Shown piece by piece: positions 1 through 9,600 of a DNA stretch of 64,000 bases. The notes under the pieces are model-generated. The model was not told the DNA's origin. It was given only the letters and a program-made list of their open reading frames with translations, and searched no databases. The stretch covers positions 62,001-126,000 of the forward strand of contig JBBRQD010000001.1 in assembly GCA_038227045.1 (NCBI GenBank). Direction: 5' to 3'. Every line of letters begins with the position of its first letter. Position 1 is the first letter of the stretch. Made by a program: the position numbers and the translations under genes. The DNA is from JANXLS01 sp038227045 (GTDB lineage Bacteria; Planctomycetota; SZUA-567; H5-PLA8).

Positions 1-146
1 TTTGTCTCTTGAAGCACGTCATCCGCATCCGCTTTGTTCGGAACAAAGGCGAGGATGTACGCATACAAGCGCCGTTGCGCACCCAAGATGAGCTGTGTGC
101 AGGATTCATTGGGATCTTGATCTGGCACTTGAACCAGTTCCTCCAC
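1..146 (-). CDS. ECF-type RNA polymerase sigma factor, C-terminus outside window (partial)
   Basis: Read on the minus strand, this frame gives a sigma-70 region 2 pattern: GAQRRLYAYILAFVPNKADA followed by DDVLQET, which then runs off the left edge. The ILGAQRRLYAYI and ADADDVLQE motifs are typical of the Rhodopirellula/Verrucomicrobium family of ECF sigma factors, which direct core polymerase to alternative promoters. An in-frame stop lies at 159-161, so translation most likely begins at the GTG at 146; no strong ribosome binding site precedes it. About 48 residues are visible. The gene follows the sulfatase on the same strand. What is seen is region 2 only; the family is inferred, and the anti-sigma partner and targets are unknown. 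Confidence 0.72.
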   Translation of the reverse strand, partial: MEELVQVPDQDPNESCTQLILGAQRRLYAYILAFVPNKADADDVLQET

Positions 147-238
147 AAGGTAACGGCTTCAAATCCACGATCGTTACGGCACTTTTATAATTTTTTCATT
201 TTCGAGCTTCACATTAATAAGGATCGGACACTCAGCGG

Positions 239-262
239 CACCGAGCGGAATACTGCTCGGTG
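239..262 (-). terminator. hairpin downstream of the sulfatase gene
   Basis: A perfect 8-bp stem (CACCGAGC / GCTCGGTG) with an 8-nt loop lies just past the sulfatase stop codon. No clean U-run follows on the minus strand, so it may be a weak or Rho-assisted terminator. Confidence 0.4.
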
Positions 263-273
263 GCATCCGTAGT

Positions 274-1905
274 TCAATCGTCGGCTTTGGGCTGAGTGGG
301 TTTGGGGCGGATCTTTTTAGTTGGGTCTTCCGGGCCGGCATCCTGCTTGAATTCTGCGGCCAGTTCCTTCCAGCGCGCGGACATCGTTTCAACGCGGCCG
401 GTTTCTTGAACGGCCAAGTTATGTTGTTCGCTGCGGTCTTTGCTTAAGTCGTACAACTCCCATTCGTCGGCATCGACTTTTGCGCTGACCAGTTTCCAGT
501 CGCCCATGCGCAAGGCGCGGTTGCCTTCGTGGTTCCACCACACCGATTCGCGCGCACCGCAGCCTCCATCTTTAGCGAACGCCGACACCAGACTGCGGCC
601 GTGGATCGGCGGCGCTTTCGCGCCGTTGACTACCGGCGTCCATTTTCCGCCGCCGAGTTCCAGCAGCGTCGGAAGAAAATCGATCACATGGCCAACATCG
701 CCGCGCAGTTCTCCCTTCGCAGCGATGCCTTTCGGCCAATGTACGATCAGCGGCGTTGCGATGCCGCCTTCGTGAGTCCAAATCTTATGGCGGCGAAAAG
801 GCGTGTTGGAAACGGTTGATCCGCCTGGGCCGAGGCATAAAAACGAATGTGCGGAACCCGGTTCGGCAGCCTGGTCGTTGCCGTCGCCTCGCACCAAAAT
901 CTCCGCGCTCGCGCCGTTATCTGAAAGGAAAAAGATGACCGTGTTGTCCCACGCGCCCATTGTTCTGATTTGATCGAGGACGCGGCCGATTTCGCGATCC
1001 ATGCGATCGATCATCGCCGCGTGGATCGATTCCTTCTTCGCTTGAAACGCCTGTTGACCGGGAGTCAGGCTGATCCACGGAACGGCGTATAGCGTTTCAT
1101 TGGAACCGAGTTGATCGAGTATGTTGGGCGCTCCGCTAGGCGCTTTGAGCTGCGGTTCGGGCATGGCGAGCGAGCAGTTGACGATGCCCAATTTCAGCAA
1201 GCGTTCATAGCGCGCCGCGCGCGTTTTCTCCCAGCCTTGTGCGTAGGTGTCGCTGTAACGCGCGATGTCCTCGGGCGGCGCCTGAATCGGAAAATGCGGC
1301 GAGGTAAACGCGAGATAGGTGAAGAAGGGCTCATTCTTGTGTTGCCCGGCATGTTCCTTCAAAAAGCGAATGCTGTAGTCGGCAATGGCGGTGGTTGTGT
1401 AATAGCCGCCGCCTTCCGCGACTTGCGGAAGCTTTTGATCGTCAAGCCGATGCAGACGCGGGGCGAAGTGGCGGTCATGATCCTCGAGGCAATACGAATG
1501 CGCGAATCCGCCGTCCGCGCACGGGCGCGGGCCGTTCGACACGTGCCATTTTCCGGAATGATAACAGCGATAGCCGAGCGGCGTCAGGTACTGTGGAAGC
1601 AGGCGCGTGGCGGGCGGGAAGTAACCACGCGGCGGGTCCATGGCGACTTGCTGCGCGTAACAGCCCGTCAGCAGCGCGGTGCGCGTGGGCCAACAGCACG
1701 CGGTGTTGTAGAACTGCGTGAAGCACAATCCGTCCGCTGCTAATTTATCGAGATTGGGCGTGGCGATTTCGCCGCCGTAGCAGCCGAGGTCGGAGAAACC
1801 GGCGTCGTCAGCCAAGATAATCAGGATATTGGGTTTATCGTCGGCGGCGTGAAGAGCGAGGCAAAGCGCAAACAGAAGAAGGAGCGTTGCTTTTAAGAAT
1901 TTCAT
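274..1905 (-). CDS. secreted arylsulfatase-type sulfatase
   Basis: A 543-residue type I sulfatase, expected to hydrolyse sulfate esters, probably on polysaccharides, in the periplasm or outside the cell. Residues 1-20 form a Sec signal peptide. The metal-binding start ILADDAGFSDLGCYGG is at about 29-44, and the active-site motif C-W-P-T-R at 71-75 followed by TALLTG supplies the cysteine that is converted to formylglycine. Further family motifs are HSGKWH and SDNGAS. The start at 1905 was chosen for the signal peptide and a GGAG box six bases upstream; the longer frame to 2070 adds an unconvincing Cys-rich leader. It needs an FGE maturase; the two FGE-domain proteins in this window are fused to signalling modules and are not obvious maturases. 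The exact substrate cannot be read from the sequence. Confidence 0.93.
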   Translation of the reverse strand: MKFLKATLLLLFALCLALHAADDKPNILIILADDAGFSDLGCYGGEIATPNLDKLAADGLCFTQFYNTACCWPTRTALLTGCYAQQVAMDPPRGYFPPATRLLPQYLTPLGYRCYHSGKWHVSNGPRPCADGGFAHSYCLEDHDRHFAPRLHRLDDQKLPQVAEGGGYYTTTAIADYSIRFLKEHAGQHKNEPFFTYLAFTSPHFPIQAPPEDIARYSDTYAQGWEKTRAARYERLLKLGIVNCSLAMPEPQLKAPSGAPNILDQLGSNETLYAVPWISLTPGQQAFQAKKESIHAAMIDRMDREIGRVLDQIRTMGAWDNTVIFFLSDNGASAEILVRGDGNDQAAEPGSAHSFLCLGPGGSTVSNTPFRRHKIWTHEGGIATPLIVHWPKGIAAKGELRGDVGHVIDFLPTLLELGGGKWTPVVNGAKAPPIHGRSLVSAFAKDGGCGARESVWWNHEGNRALRMGDWKLVSAKVDADEWELYDLSKDRSEQHNLAVQETGRVETMSARWKELAAEFKQDAGPEDPTKKIRPKPTQPKADD

Positions 1906-2108
1906 GCGTGACTCCACTAATAAGTATGGGGCGGATATGATCGAGTACACTTCTTTATCTCGTCCAAATTCACAATTGCCCCCGCCGAGCCAAGAATAGT
2001 ATTTAGAACAAACTTCGACGTGGAGGACGCATTGACAGCATGACGGCAAACCCATAGACTCCCCTTGCATTAAAGCAATTCACTGCGTGTGACGAGGTCC
2101 GCAAACGC

Positions 2109-2204
2109 ATGTCCGAAGCACTCTATCGCCACGATCTCGAAAACCCCAACGTTTCGTTTCATCTCGCCGATCCGCCGCAGGGCGCGGAGAGAGATAGTTT
2201 CTAA
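2109..2204 (+). CDS. possible 31-residue peptide or gene remnant
   Basis: A short frame between the divergent sulfatase and TIR genes encodes MSEALYRHDLENPNVSFHLA and eleven more residues. It stays open upstream to a TAG near 2070 without another start, so it could be the tail of a decayed gene instead of a leader peptide. It ends 18 bases before the TIR gene. No family was recognised. The rest of 1906-2222 holds only the upstream regions of the two flanking genes. Confidence 0.2.
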   Translation: MSEALYRHDLENPNVSFHLADPPQGAERDSF

Positions 2205-2222
2205 ATTTTCGCGGAAGCTCCT

Positions 2223-4121
2223 ATGCGCGATTCAGGCATTCCATTGAACGAGATCGATCCCATTCCCGCAGCGCCCGTTCCGCAACTCAAGCATCGCGAG
2301 TACAGCGTCTTCATCTCCTATCGCCACGCCGACAACAAAGCGCCGGGCCGTCAGTGGGCCACGTGGTTGCACCAAACGCTGGAAACCTACGAAGTCCCTC
2401 CTGATTTGGTTGGCACAAAGAACACGCGGGGGCATGTCGTTCCCAGCGGACTTTATCCCGTCTTCCGCGATGAAGAAGAACTCCCCGCCGACGCCGAACT
2501 TTCCGACCCGATCAACAACGCTCTGCGCAACAGCCGCCATCTGATTGTGATTTGCTCGCCAGCCGCCGTTCAAAGCCGTTTCGTGAATGATGAAATTAAG
2601 ACATTCAAGAAACTCGGCAAAGCCGACCGCGTTTTCGCCGTGATCGTCCGAGGTGAACCCAACGCCGCCGACGATCCCGCGAAATGTGCCGCTGGCTTCA
2701 CCGCGGCGGACGAATGCTTCCCCGAGGCACTGCGGCGAAAAGTGAACGAACAGGGCGAAATCACAGATCAGGTCACCGAACCCATCGCTGCGGATTTCCG
2801 TCCATTCCATACCCAGGAAGGCTGGACCACGCTGCAAGGTTTTCAAGACTATTTGGAACAAGTCGAGCGCTTGCCAAAGAACGAAGTCAAAATCCGCTCG
2901 GCGAAATATGCCCAGCAATGCGCCTTGATGAAACTAAAGATCATCGCCGGTGTTTTGGGCGTTCCGCTGGGTGAATTGACACGCCGGGATCAGGCGTACC
3001 AGCTTGAGTGTGCCCGAAAACGCCAGCGGATCATCGTTGGAGTAGCGGCGGCGCTTGCCGTCTTGTTGTGTCTGGCTGTAGCCGGCGGCGTATTTGCATG
3101 GGTGAAACAAGGCGAGGCGCAGAGTGCTCTGAAGAAACAGAAGCAATTGTCGTTTGAAGCCATTGTCCGGAATGCAGAGGCGGATGACGGCAAAGGCGAA
3201 TCAGGGAAAGTCATCGCCGCGCTGGAGCCGTACTTGTCAGAGCGAGAACTTGCACATCATCCGATGCACGAGAAAGCGGAGAGGTTGGTCGAAAAGGCAC
3301 GCGATGGATACAAACGCTTCGCGATGTTCGACGAACAGGTCCGTAAAAGGGAGCAGAGGGTATCGTTGGATTTGGGTAACGGCATATTGTTGGAGATGGT
3401 GTTGATTCAAGCCGGGACGTTTACGATGGGCAGTCCGGAAAGTGAAAAGGACCGTAAGGATGACGAAAAGTTGCACGAAGTCACGATTAATAAGCCGTTT
3501 TACATGGGCAAATATCATATCACGCAAGAACAATATGAGAAAGTAATGGGAACGAACCCGAGTTATTTTGGAGGCTGGCCAACAAATCCCGTCGAACAGG
3601 TTAAGTGGTTTGACGCGGTCGCGTTTTGTGTAAAACTGGAAAAGCAATCCGGTGCCGCGAACTTGCGAATTGCATTGCCAACTGAGGCGCAGCGGGAGTA
3701 CGCCTGCCGAGGTGGAGAGCATGAACGGTTTAATTTCGGTGCCGAAGAGAACGAACTTGAGCAAAACGTTTGGTATGTCAAGAATGCTGGAAACGTCACG
3801 GTCGGTCGCGGGACACATCCAGTCGGAGAGAAGAATAAACCCAATAAATTCCGATTACATGAGATGCACGGAAATGTTTTCGACTGGTGTCAGGATTGGT
3901 ACGATAGTAAGTATTATTCAATATCGCCGACGGATGACCCGGCTGGGCCCGTGAATGGTGAGATCGCGAAAGAAACAAATAGTGCCACTCGCATATTGCG
4001 CGGCGGTTCTTGGCACAGTAGTCCAGGTTTCTGCCGCGCCGCTTCCCGCCACCACGTTTCTCCCGGATGCGTAGATGCAGAAATTGGTTTTCGGATAGTT
4101 GTACCTGTGCCACCACCATAA
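2223..4121 (+). CDS. TIR domain - transmembrane - FGE-sulfatase-like domain protein
   Basis: A 632-residue receptor-like fusion. Residues about 26-170 form a bacterial TIR_2-type domain: YSVFISYRHAD at 27-37, VFRDEEELPA at 80-89, and SRFVNDEI with E124 at the position of the catalytic glutamate of TIR NADases. Residues about 188-258 are the linker seen in bacterial TIR membrane proteins (ALMKLKIIAGVLGVPLGEL, then RRDQ). One transmembrane helix lies at about 270-293, followed by a charged segment. An FGE-sulfatase/SUMF1-type domain spans about 388-630 (MVLIQAGTFTMGS, LPTEAQREYACRGG, HGNVFDWCQDWYD, RILRGGSW). By topology the TIR should be cytoplasmic and the FGE domain periplasmic. The FGE part resembles the one at 25654-26343. 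FGE folds of this sort are often binding or sensing modules; the single FCRAASR cysteine gives little support for oxygenase activity. A GGAAG box precedes the ATG. NAD cleavage and a sensing role are inference. Confidence 0.88.
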   Translation: MRDSGIPLNEIDPIPAAPVPQLKHREYSVFISYRHADNKAPGRQWATWLHQTLETYEVPPDLVGTKNTRGHVVPSGLYPVFRDEEELPADAELSDPINNALRNSRHLIVICSPAAVQSRFVNDEIKTFKKLGKADRVFAVIVRGEPNAADDPAKCAAGFTAADECFPEALRRKVNEQGEITDQVTEPIAADFRPFHTQEGWTTLQGFQDYLEQVERLPKNEVKIRSAKYAQQCALMKLKIIAGVLGVPLGELTRRDQAYQLECARKRQRIIVGVAAALAVLLCLAVAGGVFAWVKQGEAQSALKKQKQLSFEAIVRNAEADDGKGESGKVIAALEPYLSERELAHHPMHEKAERLVEKARDGYKRFAMFDEQVRKREQRVSLDLGNGILLEMVLIQAGTFTMGSPESEKDRKDDEKLHEVTINKPFYMGKYHITQEQYEKVMGTNPSYFGGWPTNPVEQVKWFDAVAFCVKLEKQSGAANLRIALPTEAQREYACRGGEHERFNFGAEENELEQNVWYVKNAGNVTVGRGTHPVGEKNKPNKFRLHEMHGNVFDWCQDWYDSKYYSISPTDDPAGPVNGEIAKETNSATRILRGGSWHSSPGFCRAASRHHVSPGCVDAEIGFRIVVPVPPP

Positions 4122-4122
4122 C

Positions 4123-4320
4123 CCCACTTCGGGGAGCGCCGAACATGGTGCGGGATATGCGTTCAACGGTGGAGTCGAAGATTTCTTGTGCCTGCTCCGG
4201 ATAGAGACTTTCAAGAGAACGCGAAAGAAACCAGCCGATCAGCGCAAGGTCAGCGCTGATCGCGAAGCCTATGAATATTGCAATGGCAACGTTTTGAGAG
4301 TCATCCTTGAGTGTTGAACA
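4123..4320 (-). other. possible coding fragment of a small membrane protein, no start codon
   Basis: On the minus strand one frame reads as convincing protein: a hydrophobic helix (AIAIFIGFAISADLALIGWF) followed by a charged amphipathic stretch (SRSLESLYPEQAQEIFDSTV). It begins about 20 bases after the stop of the 4341-4616 gene, yet no ATG, GTG or TTG opens it. Past 4121 the frame runs antisense into the TIR-FGE gene, where it no longer looks coding. It may be a decayed gene, the second half of the neighbour split by a frameshift, or a gene truncated when the TIR gene arrived. Confidence 0.3.
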
Positions 4321-4340
4321 GGATTGAAACTGTCCCTTGG

Positions 4341-4616
4341 TTACGGCGCGGATTCGCTTTGCCCTAACTCCCGACGCCTGATTGAGAAGGCCAGGGCGAA
4401 CAATGCGAAGGCTGCGGCGATGGTCAGCCAACCCCAATTGAATGGAACGCTCTCGACGCGCAGACCGTAGACGTGTGTGAATCCCGCGAGAATGTAACAA
4501 ATAAGCAGTACGGCATAATTAAAAATGGGAATCGCCCGTTCGATGTCGAGATTTGACTCTCGCTGACCAAAAACGTCATCGTGCCGCTTTTCCACGCTTC
4601 TTGCAACGCCGAACAA
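4341..4616 (-). CDS. small two-helix membrane protein, unknown
   Basis: A 91-residue protein with two hydrophobic helices at about 32-53 (FNYAVLLICYILAGFTHVYG) and 61-80 (GWLTIAAAFALFALAFSIRR), each ended by charged residues, and a polar N-terminus. No family was recognised. It converges on the TIR-FGE gene and is followed on its own strand by the open fragment at 4123-4320, with which it may once have formed one gene or an operon. The start is the first ATG; no strong ribosome binding site is visible. Downstream of the SDR gene, 4617-4844 holds nothing recognisable. Confidence 0.45.
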   Translation of the reverse strand: MFGVARSVEKRHDDVFGQRESNLDIERAIPIFNYAVLLICYILAGFTHVYGLRVESVPFNWGWLTIAAAFALFALAFSIRRRELGQSESAP

Positions 4617-4844
4617 GGCGAAGCCCTTACCAATTTTTCACCTCAACCTCCATTTTCCCCTCTTCGACGCACGGGTTCTCTTAATCACGGCTCTGAAGGT
4701 TGGAGGAAAGAAGGCCATACGTTGAAGCGTGGGCGGAGACGATGCTAATGTCCGCTTCATCCATTGCGCCTTGGTATTTGAGGCGATTCCCAGCCTCTGG
4801 GTCCTTTTTCATTTCCATTGCCACGTGCCTCTAATTTGTTTCGA

Positions 4845-5594
4845 TTACGAATGCGCCCAGCCCCGGTCAGCGAGAATTTCCTGGCCGGTGATGGCGCGGC
4901 TGGCGGTGCTGGCGAGAAACAGCACCACGTCCGCGATGTCCTCTGGGCGGAGCAAACCTGGCACGCATTGAGAGCGGCGGATGAGGCGCTTCACCGACGG
5001 CGTCACGAATTGATTTAACTGGCGCTCCGTCATAATCCAGCCAGGCGAAACGGTGTTCACGCGGATGCCGCGCGGGCCAAGTTCGCGGGCCAGCGACCGA
5101 GTAAAACCCAGCACCCCGCCCTTCGTGGCCACATAGGCGCTCATCGCCGCGGGCGCAGTGTGAAAAGTGATGGAGGCAAGATTGACGATCGCGCCCACGC
5201 CGTCGGCCATGTGGGGCACGGTCTCGCGCGCCATGAGGAAATGCGCACGCAAGTTCGTGGCAAAGAGTTCGTCCCAAACTCTCGCGGACATGCTTTCCAA
5301 AGGTATGCGCGGGTCGCGTGCGGCGTTGTTGACCAGCACATGAATAGGCTTCCCGTCCTTGGCGCAATGCTTCACCCAGCGCACAATCTGTGCTTCGCGC
5401 GTCAGGTCAACGCGGGTGAAGGAAGCACGTTCGCCCAGCTCGTTTGCGAGCGAACGACCGGCGGCAGCGTCAGTGTCGCAGAAGTAGACGTGGGCACCCT
5501 GGGCGTGGAAGGACCGGACGATTGCGGCACCGATGCCATTTGCACCGCCCGTCACAAGGATGTTTCTGTCTCGGAGATCGGCGTAATTGTACAT
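4845..5594 (-). CDS. short-chain dehydrogenase/reductase, NAD-type
   Basis: A 249-residue classical SDR, a cytoplasmic NAD(P)-dependent oxidoreductase. The Rossmann motif TGGANGIG is at 15-22; an aspartate ending beta-2 (FCD, D40) suggests NAD over NADP. NNAA is at 89-92, the structural Asn at about 114, and the catalytic triad is S141, Y154 and K158 (YVATK). It is the last gene of a minus-strand set with the SGNH esterase (52 bases upstream) and the large lyase-like protein, so it may oxidise or reduce a sugar or uronate released by them; that link is inference. Substrate cannot be assigned. Confidence 0.9.
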   Translation of the reverse strand: MYNYADLRDRNILVTGGANGIGAAIVRSFHAQGAHVYFCDTDAAAGRSLANELGERASFTRVDLTREAQIVRWVKHCAKDGKPIHVLVNNAARDPRIPLESMSARVWDELFATNLRAHFLMARETVPHMADGVGAIVNLASITFHTAPAAMSAYVATKGGVLGFTRSLARELGPRGIRVNTVSPGWIMTERQLNQFVTPSVKRLIRRSQCVPGLLRPEDIADVVLFLASTASRAITGQEILADRGWAHS

Positions 5595-5646
5595 AGTGTT
5601 GTATACGCCGTTGCCATTCTCTCTCTAACGTCAAAATTGACTGGGT

Positions 5647-6660
5647 CTAGTTTTGAGCTTTCAATAGCTCGTCAATTTTTATCAGCAGGCGATCACTGGA
5701 TTCTTTTCGAATGGCTCCCATGTCAAAGAGGGCATCCTGGTCGTGCGCTTTGAGTACCTCTCCCAGCGACCTGAGCCAGAGCGTATAATGCAGTTGCCGA
5801 GGGTCGGCGATCCCCCGGCTTTGAGCAAGTTTGTTTAGTCCCCGGTATTGCCCGAGCGACGCACTGAGGTGAAAGGGGCGCGCATCGTAGATATCGGGAA
5901 GCTCGGCGGTGCCCGGAGTAGTGCACCACTTTTTTTCGATACCATCGACTTGCTCATCCGAAAGACCTAACGCCCGCAGGATGCCCTTCGCCATCAGGAC
6001 GTTTCCCTCCGGATTCATGTGCACTCCGTCCACGGTGAGACATCGGTCCGGCCGTTTGGCGGGAAGTTTTGCCAATGCGGCTTGAAAATCAGCATTGAGA
6101 TCCGCTAAAGGCAATTTGCGCTGCGCGGCTAGTTCTCGAAGAAAAGTATTGTAAGCGGCCAGCTTCTTATTGTTATCATTGTCATTTTCACCGATGGGAG
6201 TCGAAGTCAAAATCGCAATCTTGATGCCCTTCGCCGACGCTTGATCGACGAGAGCCGTGATATTCTTTTTGTAGGACTCCAGATCGACGCCGCGATCCCC
6301 ATGCCAGACGTCGTTGACGCCGCAGCTCAGGGTCATCCAGTCCGGCTTTTTGCCTATCACATCGCGATCCAGGCGGGCCAGCATATCATTCGATTTGTGT
6401 CCGCTGATTCCCGCGGGGATTGGCTGGACCGCGATTCCAACTTGCGCCAACTCATCGATGACCAATTTCACATATCCGCCGGGCGATTCCCAGCCGTTCT
6501 GCGTTATGGAATCTCCCATGAACGCAAGCTTCTGGCCTGTTTGAATTCCTTCGCTGGACAACGCCAGGCTGCATCGCAACAGCATGAGCAGCGCGATGCT
6601 TGGAATTACAACAATCTTCGACATGCGATTGGTATCTGAGTACATGCGCGTCCGATTCAT
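5647..6660 (-). CDS. secreted SGNH/GDSL hydrolase
   Basis: A 337-residue SGNH-fold esterase with an N-terminal hydrophobic export signal (about 15-36). Catalytic blocks: FMGDSITQNG with Ser51, AGISGHKSND with the oxyanion Gly near 87, GVNDVW with Asn116, and TVDGVHMNPEG with Asp211 and His214. A C-terminal tail of about 100 residues follows the fold. The ATG at 6660 has an AAGGAAGG box at ideal spacing; the longer open frame to 6759 only overlaps the 3-prime end of the preceding gene. It lies 22 bases after the large lyase-like gene, so the two are probably cotranscribed, and it is a good candidate for removing acyl (for example acetyl) groups from a polysaccharide before lyase or sulfatase attack. 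Substrate is inferred from context. Confidence 0.9.
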   Translation of the reverse strand: MNRTRMYSDTNRMSKIVVIPSIALLMLLRCSLALSSEGIQTGQKLAFMGDSITQNGWESPGGYVKLVIDELAQVGIAVQPIPAGISGHKSNDMLARLDRDVIGKKPDWMTLSCGVNDVWHGDRGVDLESYKKNITALVDQASAKGIKIAILTSTPIGENDNDNNKKLAAYNTFLRELAAQRKLPLADLNADFQAALAKLPAKRPDRCLTVDGVHMNPEGNVLMAKGILRALGLSDEQVDGIEKKWCTTPGTAELPDIYDARPFHLSASLGQYRGLNKLAQSRGIADPRQLHYTLWLRSLGEVLKAHDQDALFDMGAIRKESSDRLLIKIDELLKAQN

Positions 6661-6682
6661 ATTACCTTCCTTTTCAACATTT

Positions 6683-9600
6683 TTATGGAGTTTTCGTGTC
6701 GTTACTTCCGCGAATCGTTGCACGAGTATCGAGAGTATACTCGGAATTACTGGCCGCATTAAACGCCCTCACTCTATAGTGGTATGTGGTACTAAACGTC
6801 AATCCTGATGCATCCCGATATTGCGTCACTTTGGGTCCCACTGTTGCAATCTGACTATATGGGTAACCCGCCACCGCTCGTTCGATTTTAAATCCGTCCT
6901 GGCTGCTCGAATTGGAGGTCCACCCAAGCGTGATAACGGTATCGGCCGCCGTCGCTGTAAGTTCCGATGGTGCCGCAATAGCTGGAATTGTGCGTCCATA
7001 AAACTCCACCTCTGCAATGCCGCCGCGCTTTTTTTCACTCACTAAAAGGCGCAGGTAACGGAATGGTTTGTCATTTAAAATGCCTGCTTCAGACCAACCG
7101 GGCGGCGGCGTGGTATCGATTGTATAAAGGGGTACGGCGGATTTGAATTCGGGATCGTTGGCGCCTTGGAAGACTCCAGAAACCATGTTTGCTTCGGCAC
7201 CCGCTTGTGGATGGAATCGGATTCTGCTGATGAGAGTAGGCGGGACGTTTCCTAAATCCAATCCTACCCATGCAGCAGCACCTGTTTCGTTCGGCGTGAA
7301 ACAGGTGTCTGTTCTGCCGTCAAACGCCTTTGCGATCGCGGTTGGGTCACCAGTACCCATGATGACGCCATTGAGTTTCGTATCGGGGCTTCTTTTAAAT
7401 AGCCAGGCACTAGGTAAGGGCTGTGCGTGCAGGTCTGGCCCGCTGACCAGAAGCGGGCTGGGCGCACCTTCGTGCTCAACCCACGCCGAAGGATAGTCTC
7501 CATATACCCACAAGCCCGCGTTGCGCCAGGGTCTGACTTTGCCGTTAACATAATCCAACTCAAAGGTATGATATCCCGATTTCAATGCTACAGACCATGT
7601 ACCGTGCGCGTGAAACCATTGCGCCAAGTCCCATTCCTTGCCGTCGAGATAGACGCGGTAATCGTAACTTGCCGAACAGGTCATCGAGGTGAATTCCTGG
7701 GGTGCCTGGAATGTGTAAACGCCGTCCTTTGGAATCTTGATGTAACCGGTGTAGCGCATTCCAAAATAGTAGTTTGGATTATAGGCTTTTGACAGGTCCA
7801 TTTCTTTGCTTGCCGTACTGACGGCTGTGGGCCTTATCCAGTGGGCATCCGAGTATAACGTACTCCAATCGCCTTCGAGATAGTCGCAATTTAATCCTGG
7901 GGTCAAATGATCGGCGTCGCTAATGGCAACAGCTTTCTCCAATGGTTTCTTATAAAAGAACGCAAACGTAGGTTCTGTAAATCGAGTTCCGTTAATTTCG
8001 AAGTCGTTGAATTCGATGCGCTTGCCTTCCACCAGCCGATAGGCCCGTGCGGCAATTTCAGTCGTCTCGCTGATTGTGAACGGTCCGGTATAAAGTTTTG
8101 ATGCGGTTGTGGGCGGCGTTCCATCGCTAGTATAGCGGATCTCGACATTTTCCGTCTTGCTGCTCATCGTCACCTGCTGACTCTCCGTAAATATATTGGT
8201 CTGCGGCGAGAAGGTAACGGGATCGATAGGGCGATAAATCGGGGACGCAGTGACAAGTTTTCCGTTTGAAACCACGAATTCGATATCGGTGGCTGGAAGG
8301 ACCGTTTGACTTTCCTTGAATTTAAAATTAGTGCAATCCATGACGATGCCCGTGTAGTGCGACTCGTCTTTGTTTTTGCGGCACACCAGCAAGGTCTTTG
8401 CTGTCGCGGTAACTGGACCGCACGTCAAATTCGCCGGTTCAGCCACAGCCGCCTGATACCATACCTCCCCGCCATCACGCAGAACTGCGTCGAAGCCGCT
8501 CACGGTCGCACCGTTGTTCATTCCGACAATCTTTTCGATCCGTTCTTTTTCACCTGTGTCACTGGTGGACATGAGTGTGACCAATGCCGTATTGCCAGGC
8601 GCGGACCATTGTGTCTGAACGGGCGCTTCGGCAAATCCGTAGGCACCGAAAAACCGGGCGGAATAGCTATCGAAGCTGGGTTTGTCAATAGTTGACCGGT
8701 AAGTCAATGGCGAGGAAATAAATTGGTACAGCGTGTCGTTCGGGCCGTCGGGATTCGCGGTGGCAATCCTTTTTGTATCGGTAGCGCACTGCAATTGCTC
8801 GTCGCTGAAAGGATGAGATCCGTCTTTCATGCAGGATAGAATGGGCACAAATCCAATCGAGAAATTGTGAGAGCGTTTGGCTTCTTCCGGAGTCAAGAAC
8901 GCCGTCGTATCGGTCACAATGAACAGCCGCGAGTCGCGCACTTGTATGACCTGGCGAACCTGATTCACGTTGGCAATCGGCGTTCCATTGGAGTCATTTT
9001 GAAATCTGCCGGTAAATTCCGTTTCACCGAAATCGAAACGCGGCGACGAAAGCCAGCGGTTCGCGGCGGGAACCTGGTCGGCGCGAATATCTACCTGAGC
9101 ATGTTTGGTCCAGTGCCGGGGGAACTTGGTATTTGCCAGACGATCCAGGCCGTTGATTTTAAGCGCCTCGCCGCGCAGCAACGGAAAGAAATAGTCATAG
9201 TGCACGAACTGGCCGCAACTATTGGCCATCATCGCGCCGATTGAACTGCGCGAGAGCATGGATACGAAGGCGTCATGATCGTCCCATCCGCTTCGAAAGT
9301 AATAGGATCCGCCGTATGGCATCCAGTCGGAATTGAGCATGGGCTTCGGTTGTTTATCGTTGCGCAGTGCAGGCGCCATGGCGTCGTACATCTTCTGCCG
9401 CCGTTCCACGAGTTGCTTCTGCCATTTCGACACATCGGGGGTGACAGCCGGACGGTCGCCCGCGGCCGTGCAGATGGAGGCAAGAATGCGGCGAACTTCC
9501 GGGATTGCGTAGATCACCGCGCTCCGATCAAGACCATTTTTTCCGTAGGTATCGGTCAGGTTGACGAAGCGGTTCCAACTTATTCCCGTGCACCCATAAC

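Noticed and set aside
9..272. 87-residue plus-strand frame at the left edge
   Set aside because: The minus strand there encodes a clear sigma-70 region 2; the plus frame shows no domain and overlaps the sulfatase terminator hairpin.
1906..2070. N-terminal extension of the sulfatase to the first in-frame start
   Set aside because: The extra 55 residues precede a standard signal peptide, have no ribosome binding site and look like untranslated sequence.
3400..4121. Diversity-generating retroelement target in the FGE C-terminus
   Set aside because: No reverse transcriptase, template repeat or adenine-biased variable repeat is present in the window; the two FGE copies differ throughout, not only at the C-terminus.
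3796..4122. Continuation of the minus-strand membrane-like frame under the TIR-FGE gene
   Set aside because: The stretch past 4121 loses protein-like composition and overlaps the conserved end of the FGE domain.
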